Shown: positions 8,279-17,188 of the stretch, piece after piece
How positions within the stretch are numbered: position 1 is the stretch's first letter
Layout: each line of letters begins with the position of its first letter
Origin: an uncultured Spirochaetales bacterium
GTDB taxonomy: Bacteria; Spirochaetota; Spirochaetia; Sphaerochaetales; Sphaerochaetaceae
Reading direction: 5' to 3'
Length of the DNA: 36,076 bases
Assembly (NCBI GenBank): GCA_949287505.1
Contig: CASEGX010000090.1
Location: forward strand, 1-36,076
Notes under the pieces: model-generated
Told to the model about the DNA's origin: nothing
What the model saw: the letters and a program-made list of their open reading frames with translations, nothing else
Database searches by the model: none
Made by a program: the position numbers and the translations under genes

Positions 8279-8818
8279 ATGGCTGAGAAAAAGGATTACA
8301 GAATTGCGGATCTTCCGGTTATTCAGGCCACCCCTGAATCAATAGCCTCCGGCTCTCTCGATTGCGAGATAAGAGAAAGGATGCTCAAAACAATCGAGGC
8401 AGAAGCACCGATTCTGGAAAGCCTGCTGTATAAACGTGTCATCAATTCCCTCTCACTGATGAAAGTAGGCTCAAGAATCCAGCCAGTCTTTGACAGAATA
8501 GCCTCATCTCTGGGTGTAAGGATAACAGATGATGACGGAGAGAGGGTGTTCCATGGGGAAAGTGTCGAGAACTGCTTCAGGCCTACTCCGGATTCTGCCG
8601 TGCGCTATTCCTATCAGATACCTACAGAAGAAGCAGTGCACTGCATCCAGTACATTCTAGAACGGGAAGGAAGAATCATAACGAAATCAGAGCTTTCGCG
8701 GCTTTTCAAGGCTGAACTCGGATACGACAGGATGGGGGCACAGGTGGACAAACTCTTCAAGAAAGCCGCAAAAAGCTCGGACCTGAAAAGAACGGGAAAC
8801 GGAAGATTCACCGTTTAA
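8279..8818 (+). CDS. small protein resembling the DUF3320 tail of large SF1 helicases
   Basis: 179 residues, no signal peptide or membrane segment. It reads as two related winged-helix-like units. Unit A (about 27-85) is RERMLKTIEAEAPILESLL...MKVGSRIQPVFDRI. Unit B (about 116-179) is CIQYILEREGRIITKSELS...YDRMGAQVDKLFKKA. Both have the order E-x-E/E-G, a helix, then an hydrophobic-basic helix ending VG/MG and a +xx-F helix. Between them VFHGESVENCFRP resembles the linker found in the C-terminal DUF3320 region of DUF4011-type superfamily 1 helicases, where the same two-unit layout occurs. Here the helicase is absent and the domain is a stand-alone gene. A nucleic-acid or protein-binding role is inference only. 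Confidence 0.6.
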   Translation: MAEKKDYRIADLPVIQATPESIASGSLDCEIRERMLKTIEAEAPILESLLYKRVINSLSLMKVGSRIQPVFDRIASSLGVRITDDDGERVFHGESVENCFRPTPDSAVRYSYQIPTEEAVHCIQYILEREGRIITKSELSRLFKAELGYDRMGAQVDKLFKKAAKSSDLKRTGNGRFTV

Positions 8819-8860
8819 TAAAATTACTATTGCCTTTTTGAGATAAAACGCAGATGTTTC

Positions 8861-8888
8861 TTTACATTCTGCCAAATACCTTTATACT
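8861..8888 (+). promoter_or_regulatory. putative sigma70 promoter of the PLP-enzyme gene
   Basis: TTTACA (8861-8866), 16-base spacer, TATACT (8883-8888). Predicted start near 8895 leaves an 11-base leader that holds an AGGAGG site (8896-8901) close to the ATG at 8906. It shows a short but SD-containing leader, in contrast with the preceding gene. Confidence 0.6.
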
Positions 8889-8905
8889 CAGTCTCAGGAG
8901 GCACT

Positions 8906-10369
8906 ATGCTTATCAAACTGAGAAAAAAGAATTCAATCATTGAGAAAAATGCTCTGAGATGCAAGGAAAAAGGAATAAAGCTTCCGACTTTTGCTGAGAT
9001 GAAGGATCCATCCCTTATTCCGGAAGATGTCAAGGAAAGACTTAAAAGCGTAGGTCTCTGGGATGTAAATCCACTGAACCTCTACAGAATCAACTGGCAC
9101 AACGAACCAAAGGAATCGGGAGGAGGATTCGGAGGTGTCAATTTCATTGAGATTCCTCACGAAATAACCGGAACAAAAGCGAGAATCCTTGCACTTGCAG
9201 GCAAATGGTTCCCTTGCGGAGTTCATAAGGTCGGAGCTACATATGCCTGTCTTGCACCGGCTCTGGTGACAGGAAACTTCGATGCTACAGAGCAGCAGGC
9301 CGTATGGCCATCCACCGGAAATTACTGCCGTGGCGGTGCCTACAACAGCGCACTTCTCGGCTGCAGCAGCATCGCAATCCTTCCGGAGGACATGTCTCAG
9401 GAAAGATTCAACTGGCTCAAGACTGTAGCCGGCGAGATTATCGCGACTCCGGGATGCGAATCCAATGTAAAGGAAATTTTCGATAAGTGCCATGAACTCG
9501 ACGAGGAGAGAGGAAAGCACATCGTCATATTCAATCAGTTTGAACAGTTCGAGAACTATCTATGGCATTATGAGGTGACGGGCTCAGCGATCCTCGAGGT
9601 TCTCAGGAATCTCGGAATAAAGAGGGAGAACGTGAGGGCATATGCCTCTTCAACAGGCTCAGGAGGAACGCTTGCTGCAGGTGATCATCTCAAGAGAGTC
9701 TATCCGAACATCAAGATCGGCGCAGGCGAAGCGCTTCAGTGCCCCACCCTGCTGAGAAACGGCTTCGGAGCTCACAGAATCGAGGGAATCGGAGACAAGC
9801 ATGTTCCATGGATCCATAACGTCAAGAATACGGACATGGTGCTCTCAATAGACGATCAGGACTGCATGGATATCTACAGGCTCTTCAACGAAGAAGAAGG
9901 AAAGAAATACCTTTCATCAATAGGAGTCAGTGACAGCGACATACAGAATCTGGCCCTTTTCGGAATCTCTGGAATCGGAAACATGCTCTCTGCCATCAAG
10001 ATGGCAAAGTACTATGAGATGGATGAGAATGATGTCGTATTCACTATTCTCACAGACAGCACAGTGATGTACACATCGAGGCTTGCAGAACTCACGGCTC
10101 AAGAGGGACCATTTACAGCAACGGAGGCAGCGAAGGTACACGCCTCATCACTCCTGCATCAGGGAATCGACAATGCACTGGAGCTCGGATACTACGACAG
10201 GCTGAGAATCCACAACCTCAAGTACTACACATGGGTTGAACAGCAGGGCAAGACCTACGAGGAGCTGAACCGCCAGTGGTATGACAGGAATTACTGGACA
10301 GCAATTCCGAAGCTCACAAGCAAGATCGATGAGCTCATCACAGAATTCAATCATATGATAGACGCATAA
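8906..10369 (+). CDS. fold-type II PLP-dependent enzyme, reaction unknown
   Basis: 487 residues, longer than cysteine synthase (about 300) or threonine synthase (about 400). Fold-type II signs: Lys108 in CGVHKVGATYACL is the likely Schiff-base lysine, STGNYCRGG is the asparagine/substrate loop, and STGSGGTLAAGDHLK is the glycine-rich phosphate loop. IEGIGDKHVPWIHN is typical of the cysteine synthase/CBS side of the family. The C-terminal 150 residues contain SIGVSDSDIQNLALFGISGIGN and an aromatic tail (NLKYYTWVEQQG, RQWYDRNYWTAIPK) that I do not recognise from characterised enzymes. It is followed by threonine synthase across a GC-rich hairpin, which suggests amino-acid metabolism, but the substrate cannot be named. 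Confidence 0.75.
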   Translation: MLIKLRKKNSIIEKNALRCKEKGIKLPTFAEMKDPSLIPEDVKERLKSVGLWDVNPLNLYRINWHNEPKESGGGFGGVNFIEIPHEITGTKARILALAGKWFPCGVHKVGATYACLAPALVTGNFDATEQQAVWPSTGNYCRGGAYNSALLGCSSIAILPEDMSQERFNWLKTVAGEIIATPGCESNVKEIFDKCHELDEERGKHIVIFNQFEQFENYLWHYEVTGSAILEVLRNLGIKRENVRAYASSTGSGGTLAAGDHLKRVYPNIKIGAGEALQCPTLLRNGFGAHRIEGIGDKHVPWIHNVKNTDMVLSIDDQDCMDIYRLFNEEEGKKYLSSIGVSDSDIQNLALFGISGIGNMLSAIKMAKYYEMDENDVVFTILTDSTVMYTSRLAELTAQEGPFTATEAAKVHASSLLHQGIDNALELGYYDRLRIHNLKYYTWVEQQGKTYEELNRQWYDRNYWTAIPKLTSKIDELITEFNHMIDA

Positions 10370-10376
10370 AAGGGTT

Positions 10377-10399
10377 GCCGGCGGGAAGCCGGCATTCCT
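10377..10399 (+). terminator. GC-rich hairpin between the PLP enzyme and thrC
   Basis: Six-base arms GCCGGC (10377-10382) and GCCGGC (10388-10393), each self-complementary, around a 5-base loop, followed by ATTCCTTT. The T run is interrupted, so this may be a partial terminator or mRNA-stability hairpin rather than a full stop. thrC begins 22 bases later with an AAGGAG site. Confidence 0.55.
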
Positions 10400-10414
10400 T
10401 TCCAAGGAGAAACA

Positions 10415-11635
10415 ATGAGATTCCACTATAAATGCATGGACTGCGGAAAGGAGTTCCATACAGAAGGGCTGATGTATCAGTGCCCTGAGTGCAGCAAGGA
10501 AAATGATGGCACGCATTTTCCGAAAGGGAACCTTAGTGTAGTGCTTTCCGATGAAGTGCTGGAAAGAGCTGCCGCGAAAGAGCATGTCACACCGGATGAT
10601 TTCTACCCCTACCCGTCAGAAGATCCTGATGCCTACCCTATCGGTATCACTCCGCTGATGAGGCCAAGGAGAATACAGGAGAGGCTCAGGCTATGCAATC
10701 TCTCATTCAAGCTTGACAGCCAGCTTATATCAGGATCGTTCAAGGACAGAGCAAGCTACGAGGTTGCACTGCAGGCGAAAGCTCTGGGAGAAAAGAAGAT
10801 TGTACTTGCCTCCACGGGAAATGCAGGAGCAGCCGCCTCCGCTGTAGGTGCTGCCATGGGACTTGATATAATCCTCTTCGTTCCGGCATCGGCACCAATT
10901 AATAAGCTCATGCAAAGTGTTCTTTATGGAGCACATGTGATACCGGTCAAAGGAAGCTATGATGATGCATTCGCTCTTTCGATTGAATATACGAAGATGC
11001 ATGGCGGCATAAACAGGAACACGGCATACAATCCGATGACGATAGAAGGAAAGAAATCCATTTCAATCGAGCTCTTTGAACAGATGGGAAGGAGAATTCC
11101 AGATGCCGTATATGTGCCTGTCGGAGACGGCTGTATAATCGGAGGGGTTGCAAAAGGCTTTGATGATCTGAGGCGTGCAGGCCTTACTGATAAGCTTCCA
11201 CGGCTCATTGCATGTCAGTCCACAGCCTCCGACGCCATAACACGGGCGATAGACAATGACGACTACAGAGCAATAAGCGCAACGACAAGAGCTGATTCGA
11301 TTTCCGTTGATCTTCCTGCAAATGGACGGATGGCGGCAAGGGCTGTAAAGGACTCCAAAGGATGGGCTGTGACAATATCGGATGAGGAAATCCTTGAAAG
11401 CCAGCTGACACTTACAAGGTATGCAGGAGTACTTGCAGAGCCTGCGGCAGCATGTGCATATGCTGCACTGGAGGAAGACAGGGATCATCTGGTTTCAGAA
11501 CTCGGCCCGGATGCTGAGGTTGTCGTGCTCATAACAGGAACAGGATTCAAAGACATGAAGGCCTTCGATGGAAGGGCCTCGATTCCAGAGGCTATAGAGA
11601 ATTCGAAAGAAGCACTGAAGAATCTGCATTTCTGA
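10415..11635 (+). CDS. thrC: threonine synthase with N-terminal zinc ribbon
   Basis: PLP-dependent conversion of O-phosphohomoserine to threonine; 406 residues. It starts with a rubredoxin-like zinc ribbon, Cys7-x2-Cys10 and Cys23-x2-Cys26, found in many threonine synthases of the short form. Catalytic Lys110 lies in SGSFKDRASYEVALQ, the substrate loop is STGNAGAAASAVGAAMG, and the phosphate loop is VPVGDGCIIGGVAKGF. The C-terminal VVLITGTGFKDMKAF is typical. ATG 10415 has AAGGAG upstream. The nearby PLP enzyme may act on a related substrate. Other ThrC-like enzymes such as cysteate synthase have similar sequences, so the exact reaction is likely but not proven. Confidence 0.85.
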   Translation: MRFHYKCMDCGKEFHTEGLMYQCPECSKENDGTHFPKGNLSVVLSDEVLERAAAKEHVTPDDFYPYPSEDPDAYPIGITPLMRPRRIQERLRLCNLSFKLDSQLISGSFKDRASYEVALQAKALGEKKIVLASTGNAGAAASAVGAAMGLDIILFVPASAPINKLMQSVLYGAHVIPVKGSYDDAFALSIEYTKMHGGINRNTAYNPMTIEGKKSISIELFEQMGRRIPDAVYVPVGDGCIIGGVAKGFDDLRRAGLTDKLPRLIACQSTASDAITRAIDNDDYRAISATTRADSISVDLPANGRMAARAVKDSKGWAVTISDEEILESQLTLTRYAGVLAEPAAACAYAALEEDRDHLVSELGPDAEVVVLITGTGFKDMKAFDGRASIPEAIENSKEALKNLHF

Positions 11636-11640
11636 TATCA

Positions 11641-11679
11641 GGGGCTCTGTAAGGAAGCGTACAGGGCCCATTTATTTTG
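11641..11679 (+). terminator. intrinsic terminator after thrC
   Basis: Ten-base stem GGGCTCTGTA (11642-11651) / TACAGGGCCC (11660-11669) with one G-U pair and an 8-base loop, followed by the T-rich ATTTATTTT. Located between thrC and the alpha-galactosidase gene, so the latter is probably transcribed separately, although no convincing promoter was found in the 20 bases left. Confidence 0.7.
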
Positions 11680-11699
11680 CCAAAGATAGAAGGGACAAT

Positions 11700-13964
11700 A
11701 TGATCAGAAAAGAGAAAAACTATTTCATAATATCGACAGAAAGAAGCTCATACATATTCCGGGTCCTAGAGACAGGCCATATAGACCATGTCATGTATGG
11801 TGCGAGAATCGATGACACCGAAGGGCTTGATTATGTTTCAGAATCATTCGACCTCAACATAGGAACCGTGCCATACTACGACGAAGAGCATCCACATCTC
11901 TTTCCGGACAGGATACTGTCAGAGTATCCCGTGCCAGGTTCAGGTGACACAAGAGAATGTGCTCTTGAGCTGGATTATGGCAACGGCACAGAGACAATGA
12001 CCCTCCTTTTCAGGGATTACAGGATATACAAGGGAAAGGACAACTCATTTCCGGCTCATGCTGAGTGCGATGAAGAGACAGAGACACTTGAGGTGAGACT
12101 CTCAGATGAAGTCCTGCCGATTACTGTGGTCATTAATTACACAGTATATGAGAAAGAGGATGTGATACTCCGCTCTGCAAGGATCATCAACGGAACAGAC
12201 CATTGCGTGAGATTGAAAAGGGCTGCATCCCTCTCTATTGATTTCCCATACGATGATTTCGATCTCATATCATTCGATGGTGCATGGGCAAGGGAACGCA
12301 ATGAGCACAGAAGACACCTCCTGCCAGGAATAACGGTGCTGGACAGCAAGCTCGGGACATCGTCAAATGAACACAGCCCTCTTGCGTATATTGTACGCAG
12401 GACCACTGGAGAAGTTTATGGATTCAACCTCATATACTCCGGAAACCATATGGAAGCATTCGATGTCTCACCATTTGGAAAAACAAGGGTGACGACAGGG
12501 ATAAATCCGTTCATGTTCGAATGGATGCTTGAAAGCGGAGAGAGCTTTCAGACGCCAGAAGCTGTAATAACATACGCCGGCAGTCTCGACGATGCAGCAC
12601 TATCTTTCCATCATTTCATAAACAGATACATCGTACGCGGAGAATGGCAGTACAGGGAACGGCCTGTGCTCATAAACAACTGGGAGGCCACATATTTCGC
12701 ACTCAGTGAGGAAAAGCTGCTTGCGCTCGCAGACAAGGCTGCAGAGCTCGGCTTTGAGCTTTTCGTGCTTGATGATGGATGGTTCGGAGACCGAAGGAAC
12801 GACACAAAGGGTCTTGGGGACTGGACAGTCAGCCATGAAGTCTTTCCCAATGGACTTGAAGCATTTTCTGAAAAGATACATGAAAGGGGGCTGAAGTTCG
12901 GAATATGGGTGGAGCCAGAGATGGTGAATCCAGACTCCGATCTTTTCCGCACTCATCCCGAATGGGCCATTATGATACCGGGAAGGAAGCCTGCAATCTC
13001 TCGCCATCAGCTCGTTCTTGACATGTCACGGCCAGATGTAAGGGAGTATCTCTACACTTCCCTTGAAAAGGTATTTTCCGCAGCCTCTGTCGATTACGTT
13101 AAATGGGATATGAACAGGACAATCACGGATTGCTTCTCAAGCAGCAGCGAGTGCAGGGGAAACGGGGAGCTGATGCACAGGTACATACTCGGTATATATG
13201 ATCTGATGGGGAGGCTTGTGAAACGATTTCCATCGGTGCTTTTCGAATCATGCGCTTCAGGCGGGAACAGATATGACCTTGGCATGCTATGCTTCATGCC
13301 GCAGACATGGACGAGCGACAACACAGATCTTTACCACAGGCTCTGGATACAGGAAGGAACGCTCAGGGGATTTCCACAATCCACAATGGGAGCACACGTC
13401 TCTGCCTCCCCTGGCCATCAGAGCCTCCGATGCAGTCTGATAGAAAGCAGATTCGATGTCGCGGCATTCGGTACTCTTGGGTATGAGCTTGATCTCACCA
13501 AGCTTTCAGAAACAGACCAGAAAGCGGTGAAAGGAGAAATAGAGTTCTACAAGAGATACAGGAAAGTGTTCCAATATGGTGATTTCAGGCCTCTTCCATC
13601 TGAAAATGATGAAAGCATCTGGTGGTCTGTGACACTTGAGGGGACCACGATTGCAATGGAGATGGTCAAGAGAAATATGCCGAATACCGGACGATGTGAC
13701 AGACTGAGGCTTCCATTCCTGAAAAAAGGAAGAATGTACAGAATAAGAAACAGGAGAATCATCATGCCACGTGAGTTCTTTGGAGATCACTGGCAGAGCT
13801 GGAATCGTGAAGAGAACGAAAAGATGGATATCAGAGTTGCCGGGGATATCATCACTACATGCGGCATTGCTCTGGGGCCACAATTTGCAGGAAACGGTTT
13901 TTTCAAGGAAACACGGCCTATTGGAGATAACGGCACAAGGATGTATGTGATTGAGGAAATCTGA
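11700..13964 (+). CDS. alpha-galactosidase, glycoside hydrolase family 36
   Basis: Retaining exo-glycosidase that removes alpha-1,6-linked galactose from raffinose-family sugars or galactomannan fragments. 754 residues, normal for bacterial GH36. An N-terminal beta-sandwich (to about 330) is followed by the (beta/alpha)8 barrel with LDDGWFG, FGIWVEPEMVNPDSD, the nucleophile Asp470 in KWDMNR and acid/base Asp540 in TWTSDNTD. ESCASGGNRYDLGML is also a family hallmark. There is no signal peptide, so it acts in the cytoplasm on imported oligosaccharides, consistent with the ABC sugar importer about 7 kb away. An AGAAGGGA site precedes ATG 11700. Confidence 0.95.
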   Translation: MIRKEKNYFIISTERSSYIFRVLETGHIDHVMYGARIDDTEGLDYVSESFDLNIGTVPYYDEEHPHLFPDRILSEYPVPGSGDTRECALELDYGNGTETMTLLFRDYRIYKGKDNSFPAHAECDEETETLEVRLSDEVLPITVVINYTVYEKEDVILRSARIINGTDHCVRLKRAASLSIDFPYDDFDLISFDGAWARERNEHRRHLLPGITVLDSKLGTSSNEHSPLAYIVRRTTGEVYGFNLIYSGNHMEAFDVSPFGKTRVTTGINPFMFEWMLESGESFQTPEAVITYAGSLDDAALSFHHFINRYIVRGEWQYRERPVLINNWEATYFALSEEKLLALADKAAELGFELFVLDDGWFGDRRNDTKGLGDWTVSHEVFPNGLEAFSEKIHERGLKFGIWVEPEMVNPDSDLFRTHPEWAIMIPGRKPAISRHQLVLDMSRPDVREYLYTSLEKVFSAASVDYVKWDMNRTITDCFSSSSECRGNGELMHRYILGIYDLMGRLVKRFPSVLFESCASGGNRYDLGMLCFMPQTWTSDNTDLYHRLWIQEGTLRGFPQSTMGAHVSASPGHQSLRCSLIESRFDVAAFGTLGYELDLTKLSETDQKAVKGEIEFYKRYRKVFQYGDFRPLPSENDESIWWSVTLEGTTIAMEMVKRNMPNTGRCDRLRLPFLKKGRMYRIRNRRIIMPREFFGDHWQSWNREENEKMDIRVAGDIITTCGIALGPQFAGNGFFKETRPIGDNGTRMYVIEEI

Positions 13965-13985
13965 GTTCTCAATAAAGACACACAA

Positions 13986-14005
13986 AGCAGGACCTCAGTC
14001 CTGCT
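13986..14005. terminator. hairpin between convergent genes
   Basis: Perfect 8-bp stem AGCAGGAC (13986-13993) / GTCCTGCT (13998-14005) with a CTCA loop, located between the alpha-galactosidase stop and the stop of the minus-strand surface-protein gene. Flanking T tracts are only moderate on either strand; a shared bidirectional terminator is likely. Confidence 0.65.
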
Positions 14006-14017
14006 CTGTGCTTAGTT

Positions 14018-15175
14018 TCATTCGACTGTCACAGTGAAATCAGCAGACCAGACATCACCGTCACGGTCAGTTGCCGTGATATGAAGCATATAGTCTCCAG
14101 CTTCCTTGCCGACGACCTTCAGGCCTTGTACTGTCACAGAGTCTCCGGCTCCTACGGAGCGGATGACTCCGTTTCCGCTCAGCACTGTAAGTCCGTCCTC
14201 TCCTGTGCATTCAATCTCGACATTCTTCAAATCCTCGGTTCCATTGTTGGAAATGACGAATGTAAGATCTGCCTGAGTGTTCACAGGAAGAGCATCGATG
14301 CTGTAATGCCTTGCCTCAAGATCCGAAAGCTCTGCATTCTTCCAGAGCGCCTCGAATTCAGCGCCATTGCCTTCCAGCTCAAAGGTTGTCTCATCCGGAG
14401 CTATATACTCACCTGTCGAAGGGTCAACCCATCCTGCGAAAACAAACGAGTCGTCATCATTCGCCAGGGCCGGAACATCGATGATATCCCCATCCTTAAC
14501 ATCCGACACCTCCTGCTCCATTCCTGTCACAGTATCCTTGAAGATGACTGCCGTATCCCAGATTGCATAAAGCGTCTGGTCAGTATATGGAGCGATGATG
14601 GTCTCACCAGGAGCATATGTCACCTCGTCAGGAGTGATTCCCCAGCCGGTAAGCACACCGGAGATGGACCTGTTCACACGTATGCTGTCTTTATCAGGAA
14701 GCGTAACCTCCTCTCCAGGGACAACGGAAGATTTTGAGGAATAGCTGAAACTGTAGCCGTCTCCTGAAGAACTCCACTCATAGGTGATGGATGGATTGTA
14801 ATACCTGCTGTTGTCCATCAGCCATGCAGCATCCTCAGCCTTTTTTTCCTCATCCTCAGAAAGAATCAGGGACAAAAGGTCATCCGTCTCATCCCTTGTC
14901 ATTGCATCGTAAGAGATACTGTACATATCCCTCCGGGCTTCCATTGCCTTTTGCATATTTCCAGCTTCAAGTGCCTTTTCGTAGCTTCTTTCCGCCTTCT
15001 TGTATTCCTTCTCTGCCTGAGCAATCATATCGTCATAGTTACTGATAGCCGCAGAGGCATCGCCATCTGCTATTGCATCGGTGAAAGCTGTTCTCAGTTC
15101 TGAAACATCAGCAGCCCAGAGAACTGCTGAGGCTATCAGAAGAACTGCAACGATACCTGTAATTCTTCTTCTCAT
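14018..15175 (-). CDS. secreted protein with coiled-coil, Listeria-Bacteroides-type repeats and CARDB-like domain
   Basis: 385 residues. A signal peptide (MRRRITGIVAVLLIASAVLWA) leads into a charged helical region (about 25-120) rich in Lys/Glu that probably forms a coiled coil. Next are two units of the kind found in InlB/Flg_new repeats: one ends with LTGWGITPDE...YAPGETI...TLYAIW, and the second with FAGWVDPSTGEYIAPDE...FEALW. The last 90 residues (SDLEARHYSIDALPVNTQ, FVISNNGTEDLKNVEIEC) resemble a CARDB/NEW3 adhesion-type fold. No membrane anchor or sorting motif is seen, so it is periplasmic or surface-released. Start 15175 has GTAGGAGG. The 108 bases upstream hold the exporter terminator and this gene's promoter, which I cannot place securely. 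Function unknown; adhesin or envelope role inferred. Confidence 0.7.
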   Translation of the reverse strand: MRRRITGIVAVLLIASAVLWAADVSELRTAFTDAIADGDASAAISNYDDMIAQAEKEYKKAERSYEKALEAGNMQKAMEARRDMYSISYDAMTRDETDDLLSLILSEDEEKKAEDAAWLMDNSRYYNPSITYEWSSSGDGYSFSYSSKSSVVPGEEVTLPDKDSIRVNRSISGVLTGWGITPDEVTYAPGETIIAPYTDQTLYAIWDTAVIFKDTVTGMEQEVSDVKDGDIIDVPALANDDDSFVFAGWVDPSTGEYIAPDETTFELEGNGAEFEALWKNAELSDLEARHYSIDALPVNTQADLTFVISNNGTEDLKNVEIECTGEDGLTVLSGNGVIRSVGAGDSVTVQGLKVVGKEAGDYMLHITATDRDGDVWSADFTVTVE

Positions 15176-15239
15176 AATCTGCCTCCTACATAAAACAATG
15201 TAACAGCAACCTTATGAAGAAAGTGAAAAGCATTTATGT

Positions 15240-15278
15240 ATATTTGGAGAAGAAGAATGGCTCCCCGATGGAGAGCCA
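15240..15278 (-). terminator. terminator-like hairpin after the ABC exporter operon
   Basis: On the minus strand TGGCTCTCC / GGGGAGCCA form a 9-bp stem (one G-U) with a 3-base loop (15278-15258), beginning six bases after the exporter stop codon and followed by the pyrimidine-rich TTCTTCTTCTCC. The T run is broken, so efficiency is uncertain. Confidence 0.6.
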
Positions 15279-15283
15279 GACAA

Positions 15284-17188
15284 TCATTCGAGTTCGACAG
15301 CTCCGGTATAGAGCTTGTAATAGACTCCGTGCTGAGCAATAAGCGAATCATGATCACCACGCTCAATGATACGTCCATGGTCGAGTACCATTATGGCATT
15401 GGAGTTGCGGACAGTTGAGAGACGGTGAGCTATGACGAATACCGTACGTCCCTCCATCAGCTTATCCATACCGCTCTGTACAAGAGCCTCTGTATGTGTA
15501 TCGATGGAAGAAGTCGCCTCATCCATTACAAGGACTGGAGGATCGGCAATTGCAGCACGTGCAATTGAAAGAAGCTGCCTCTGACCTTGTGAAAGGCTCT
15601 CACCGTTGTTCGTAAGCATCGTGTCATAACCGTCAGGCATCATCATTATGAAGTCATGGGCATTGGCAAGCTTTGCAGCAGCAATGACCTCCTCATCTGT
15701 CGCATCGAGCTTTCCGAAACGGATGTTCTCCTTGATGGTCCCGGTAAAAAGATTCGTATCCTGCAGGATCATACCAAGCGAATGGCGCAGATCAGCCTTC
15801 TTTATCTTGTTGATGTTGATTCCATCGAACCTGATCTTTCCATCCTGTATGTCATAGAAACGGTTCAGAAGGTTTGTAATTGTTGTCTTTCCAGCACCTG
15901 TTGAACCGACGAACGCAATCTTCTGTCCTGGCTTTGCATAAAGCGATATGTCATGAAGGACCATCTTGTCAGGAACATAGCCGAAATCAACATCATGCAT
16001 GACGATATCACCACGAAGCGGCGTGTATGTAACAGGACTTCCGTCATGATGCGGATGCTTCCAGGCCCACTGCCCTGTTCTCTTCTCAGATTCAACGACA
16101 TTGCCATTCTCATCCGTTGTGCAGTTGACGAGCTTTACATATCCATCATCAACCTCGCTCTCCTCATCCAGGAGATCGAAAATACGCTCTGCACCTGCAA
16201 GCGCAAGAAGAACCATGTTCGTCTGTTGCGAAATCTGGTTGATGTTATTCGAGAATGAGCGTGAAAGCTGCAGGAATGCAGCAAGCAAACCGATTGTATA
16301 GCCGCTTGCAGCTCCTCCGGAGACAATGACAGCAATGGATCCGACGACGACAAGGGCGACATACTGTATGTTCCCGATATTCATCGTCACAGGCCCCATC
16401 ACATTGGCAAGTGCATTTCCTTTTGTCATGGAAATACGGAGCTTCTTGTTAAGCTCACCGAAGTCAGCCTTGCTCTGTTCCTCATGACAGAACACCTTGA
16501 TCACCCGCTGCCCGTTCATCATCTCTTCAATATAGCCGTTGACGTTCGCAAGATCTGCCTGTTGGGATGCAAACTGACGTCCAGAGCGCTTTGCGATCAT
16601 GGATGATGTCTTGAATGTAAGAAGCGCGAATGCGACAACGACAAGCGTCAGGAACCAGGAATTCACAATCATCGACACAAAGACCATCACGAGAGTGAGA
16701 ATTGCCTGCATCAGCTGTACAAGGGCATTCGAAATGAACTGATTGAGCGTATCAGTATCATTTGAAAAACGCGACATGATGGTTCCATGCTGGTTCTGGT
16801 CAAAATATGAAAGCGGGAGGGAATCCAGCTTTTTGAACATCTGAACACGGATATCATAAAGCGTATCCTGGGAAATGCTTACCATCGTTCTGGAGAGAAG
16901 ATAGTTGAACACGACAGAGACGCTTACGATGAGCGCGAACTGTACAAGTGCCGTGACAACAGGAGCCCAGTCAGGGTTGGACACTCCTATGATCGGGGTG
17001 ACACACTCATCGATGAACTGTCCGAGGAAGTTCGATGAATAGACGATGGAGAACGATGAGACAAGAATACACACAACGATGAATACGAACTTGGCCTTTC
17101 TCCTGCCGAAGACCATGCTCAGCACACGCTTCATTGCCTTCTTGGGATCTTTGGCCCTCGCTCCACCTGCGACACGACCTCTAATCAT
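15284..17188 (-). CDS. ABC exporter half-transporter, canonical catalytic subunit
   Basis: 634 residues from ATG 17188, chosen because a GAGGAGGT site lies just upstream and the preceding gene ends in ATGATTAG overlapping it. Six membrane helices (about 20-330) are followed by an ATPase domain: Walker A GSTGAGKTT, signature SLSQGQRQL, Walker B VLVMDEATSSID with catalytic Glu557. A linker with HPHHDGSPVTYTPLRGDIVMHDV separates the two, as in many Firmicute and spirochaete exporters of this class. The partner gene upstream has a degenerate catalytic site, so the two form a heterodimer of the TM287/288, LmrCD or BmrCD type. Substrate is unknown; MarR control suggests drugs or toxic metabolites. 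Confidence 0.9.
   Translation of the reverse strand: MIRGRVAGGARAKDPKKAMKRVLSMVFGRRKAKFVFIVVCILVSSFSIVYSSNFLGQFIDECVTPIIGVSNPDWAPVVTALVQFALIVSVSVVFNYLLSRTMVSISQDTLYDIRVQMFKKLDSLPLSYFDQNQHGTIMSRFSNDTDTLNQFISNALVQLMQAILTLVMVFVSMIVNSWFLTLVVVAFALLTFKTSSMIAKRSGRQFASQQADLANVNGYIEEMMNGQRVIKVFCHEEQSKADFGELNKKLRISMTKGNALANVMGPVTMNIGNIQYVALVVVGSIAVIVSGGAASGYTIGLLAAFLQLSRSFSNNINQISQQTNMVLLALAGAERIFDLLDEESEVDDGYVKLVNCTTDENGNVVESEKRTGQWAWKHPHHDGSPVTYTPLRGDIVMHDVDFGYVPDKMVLHDISLYAKPGQKIAFVGSTGAGKTTITNLLNRFYDIQDGKIRFDGININKIKKADLRHSLGMILQDTNLFTGTIKENIRFGKLDATDEEVIAAAKLANAHDFIMMMPDGYDTMLTNNGESLSQGQRQLLSIARAAIADPPVLVMDEATSSIDTHTEALVQSGMDKLMEGRTVFVIAHRLSTVRNSNAIMVLDHGRIIERGDHDSLIAQHGVYYKLYTGAVELE

Noticed and set aside
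11063..11488. Long antisense open frame within thrC, and similar antisense frames in other genes
   Set aside because: They lie wholly inside well-supported genes, have no ribosome binding sites or recognisable domains, and mirror codon bias of the true strand.
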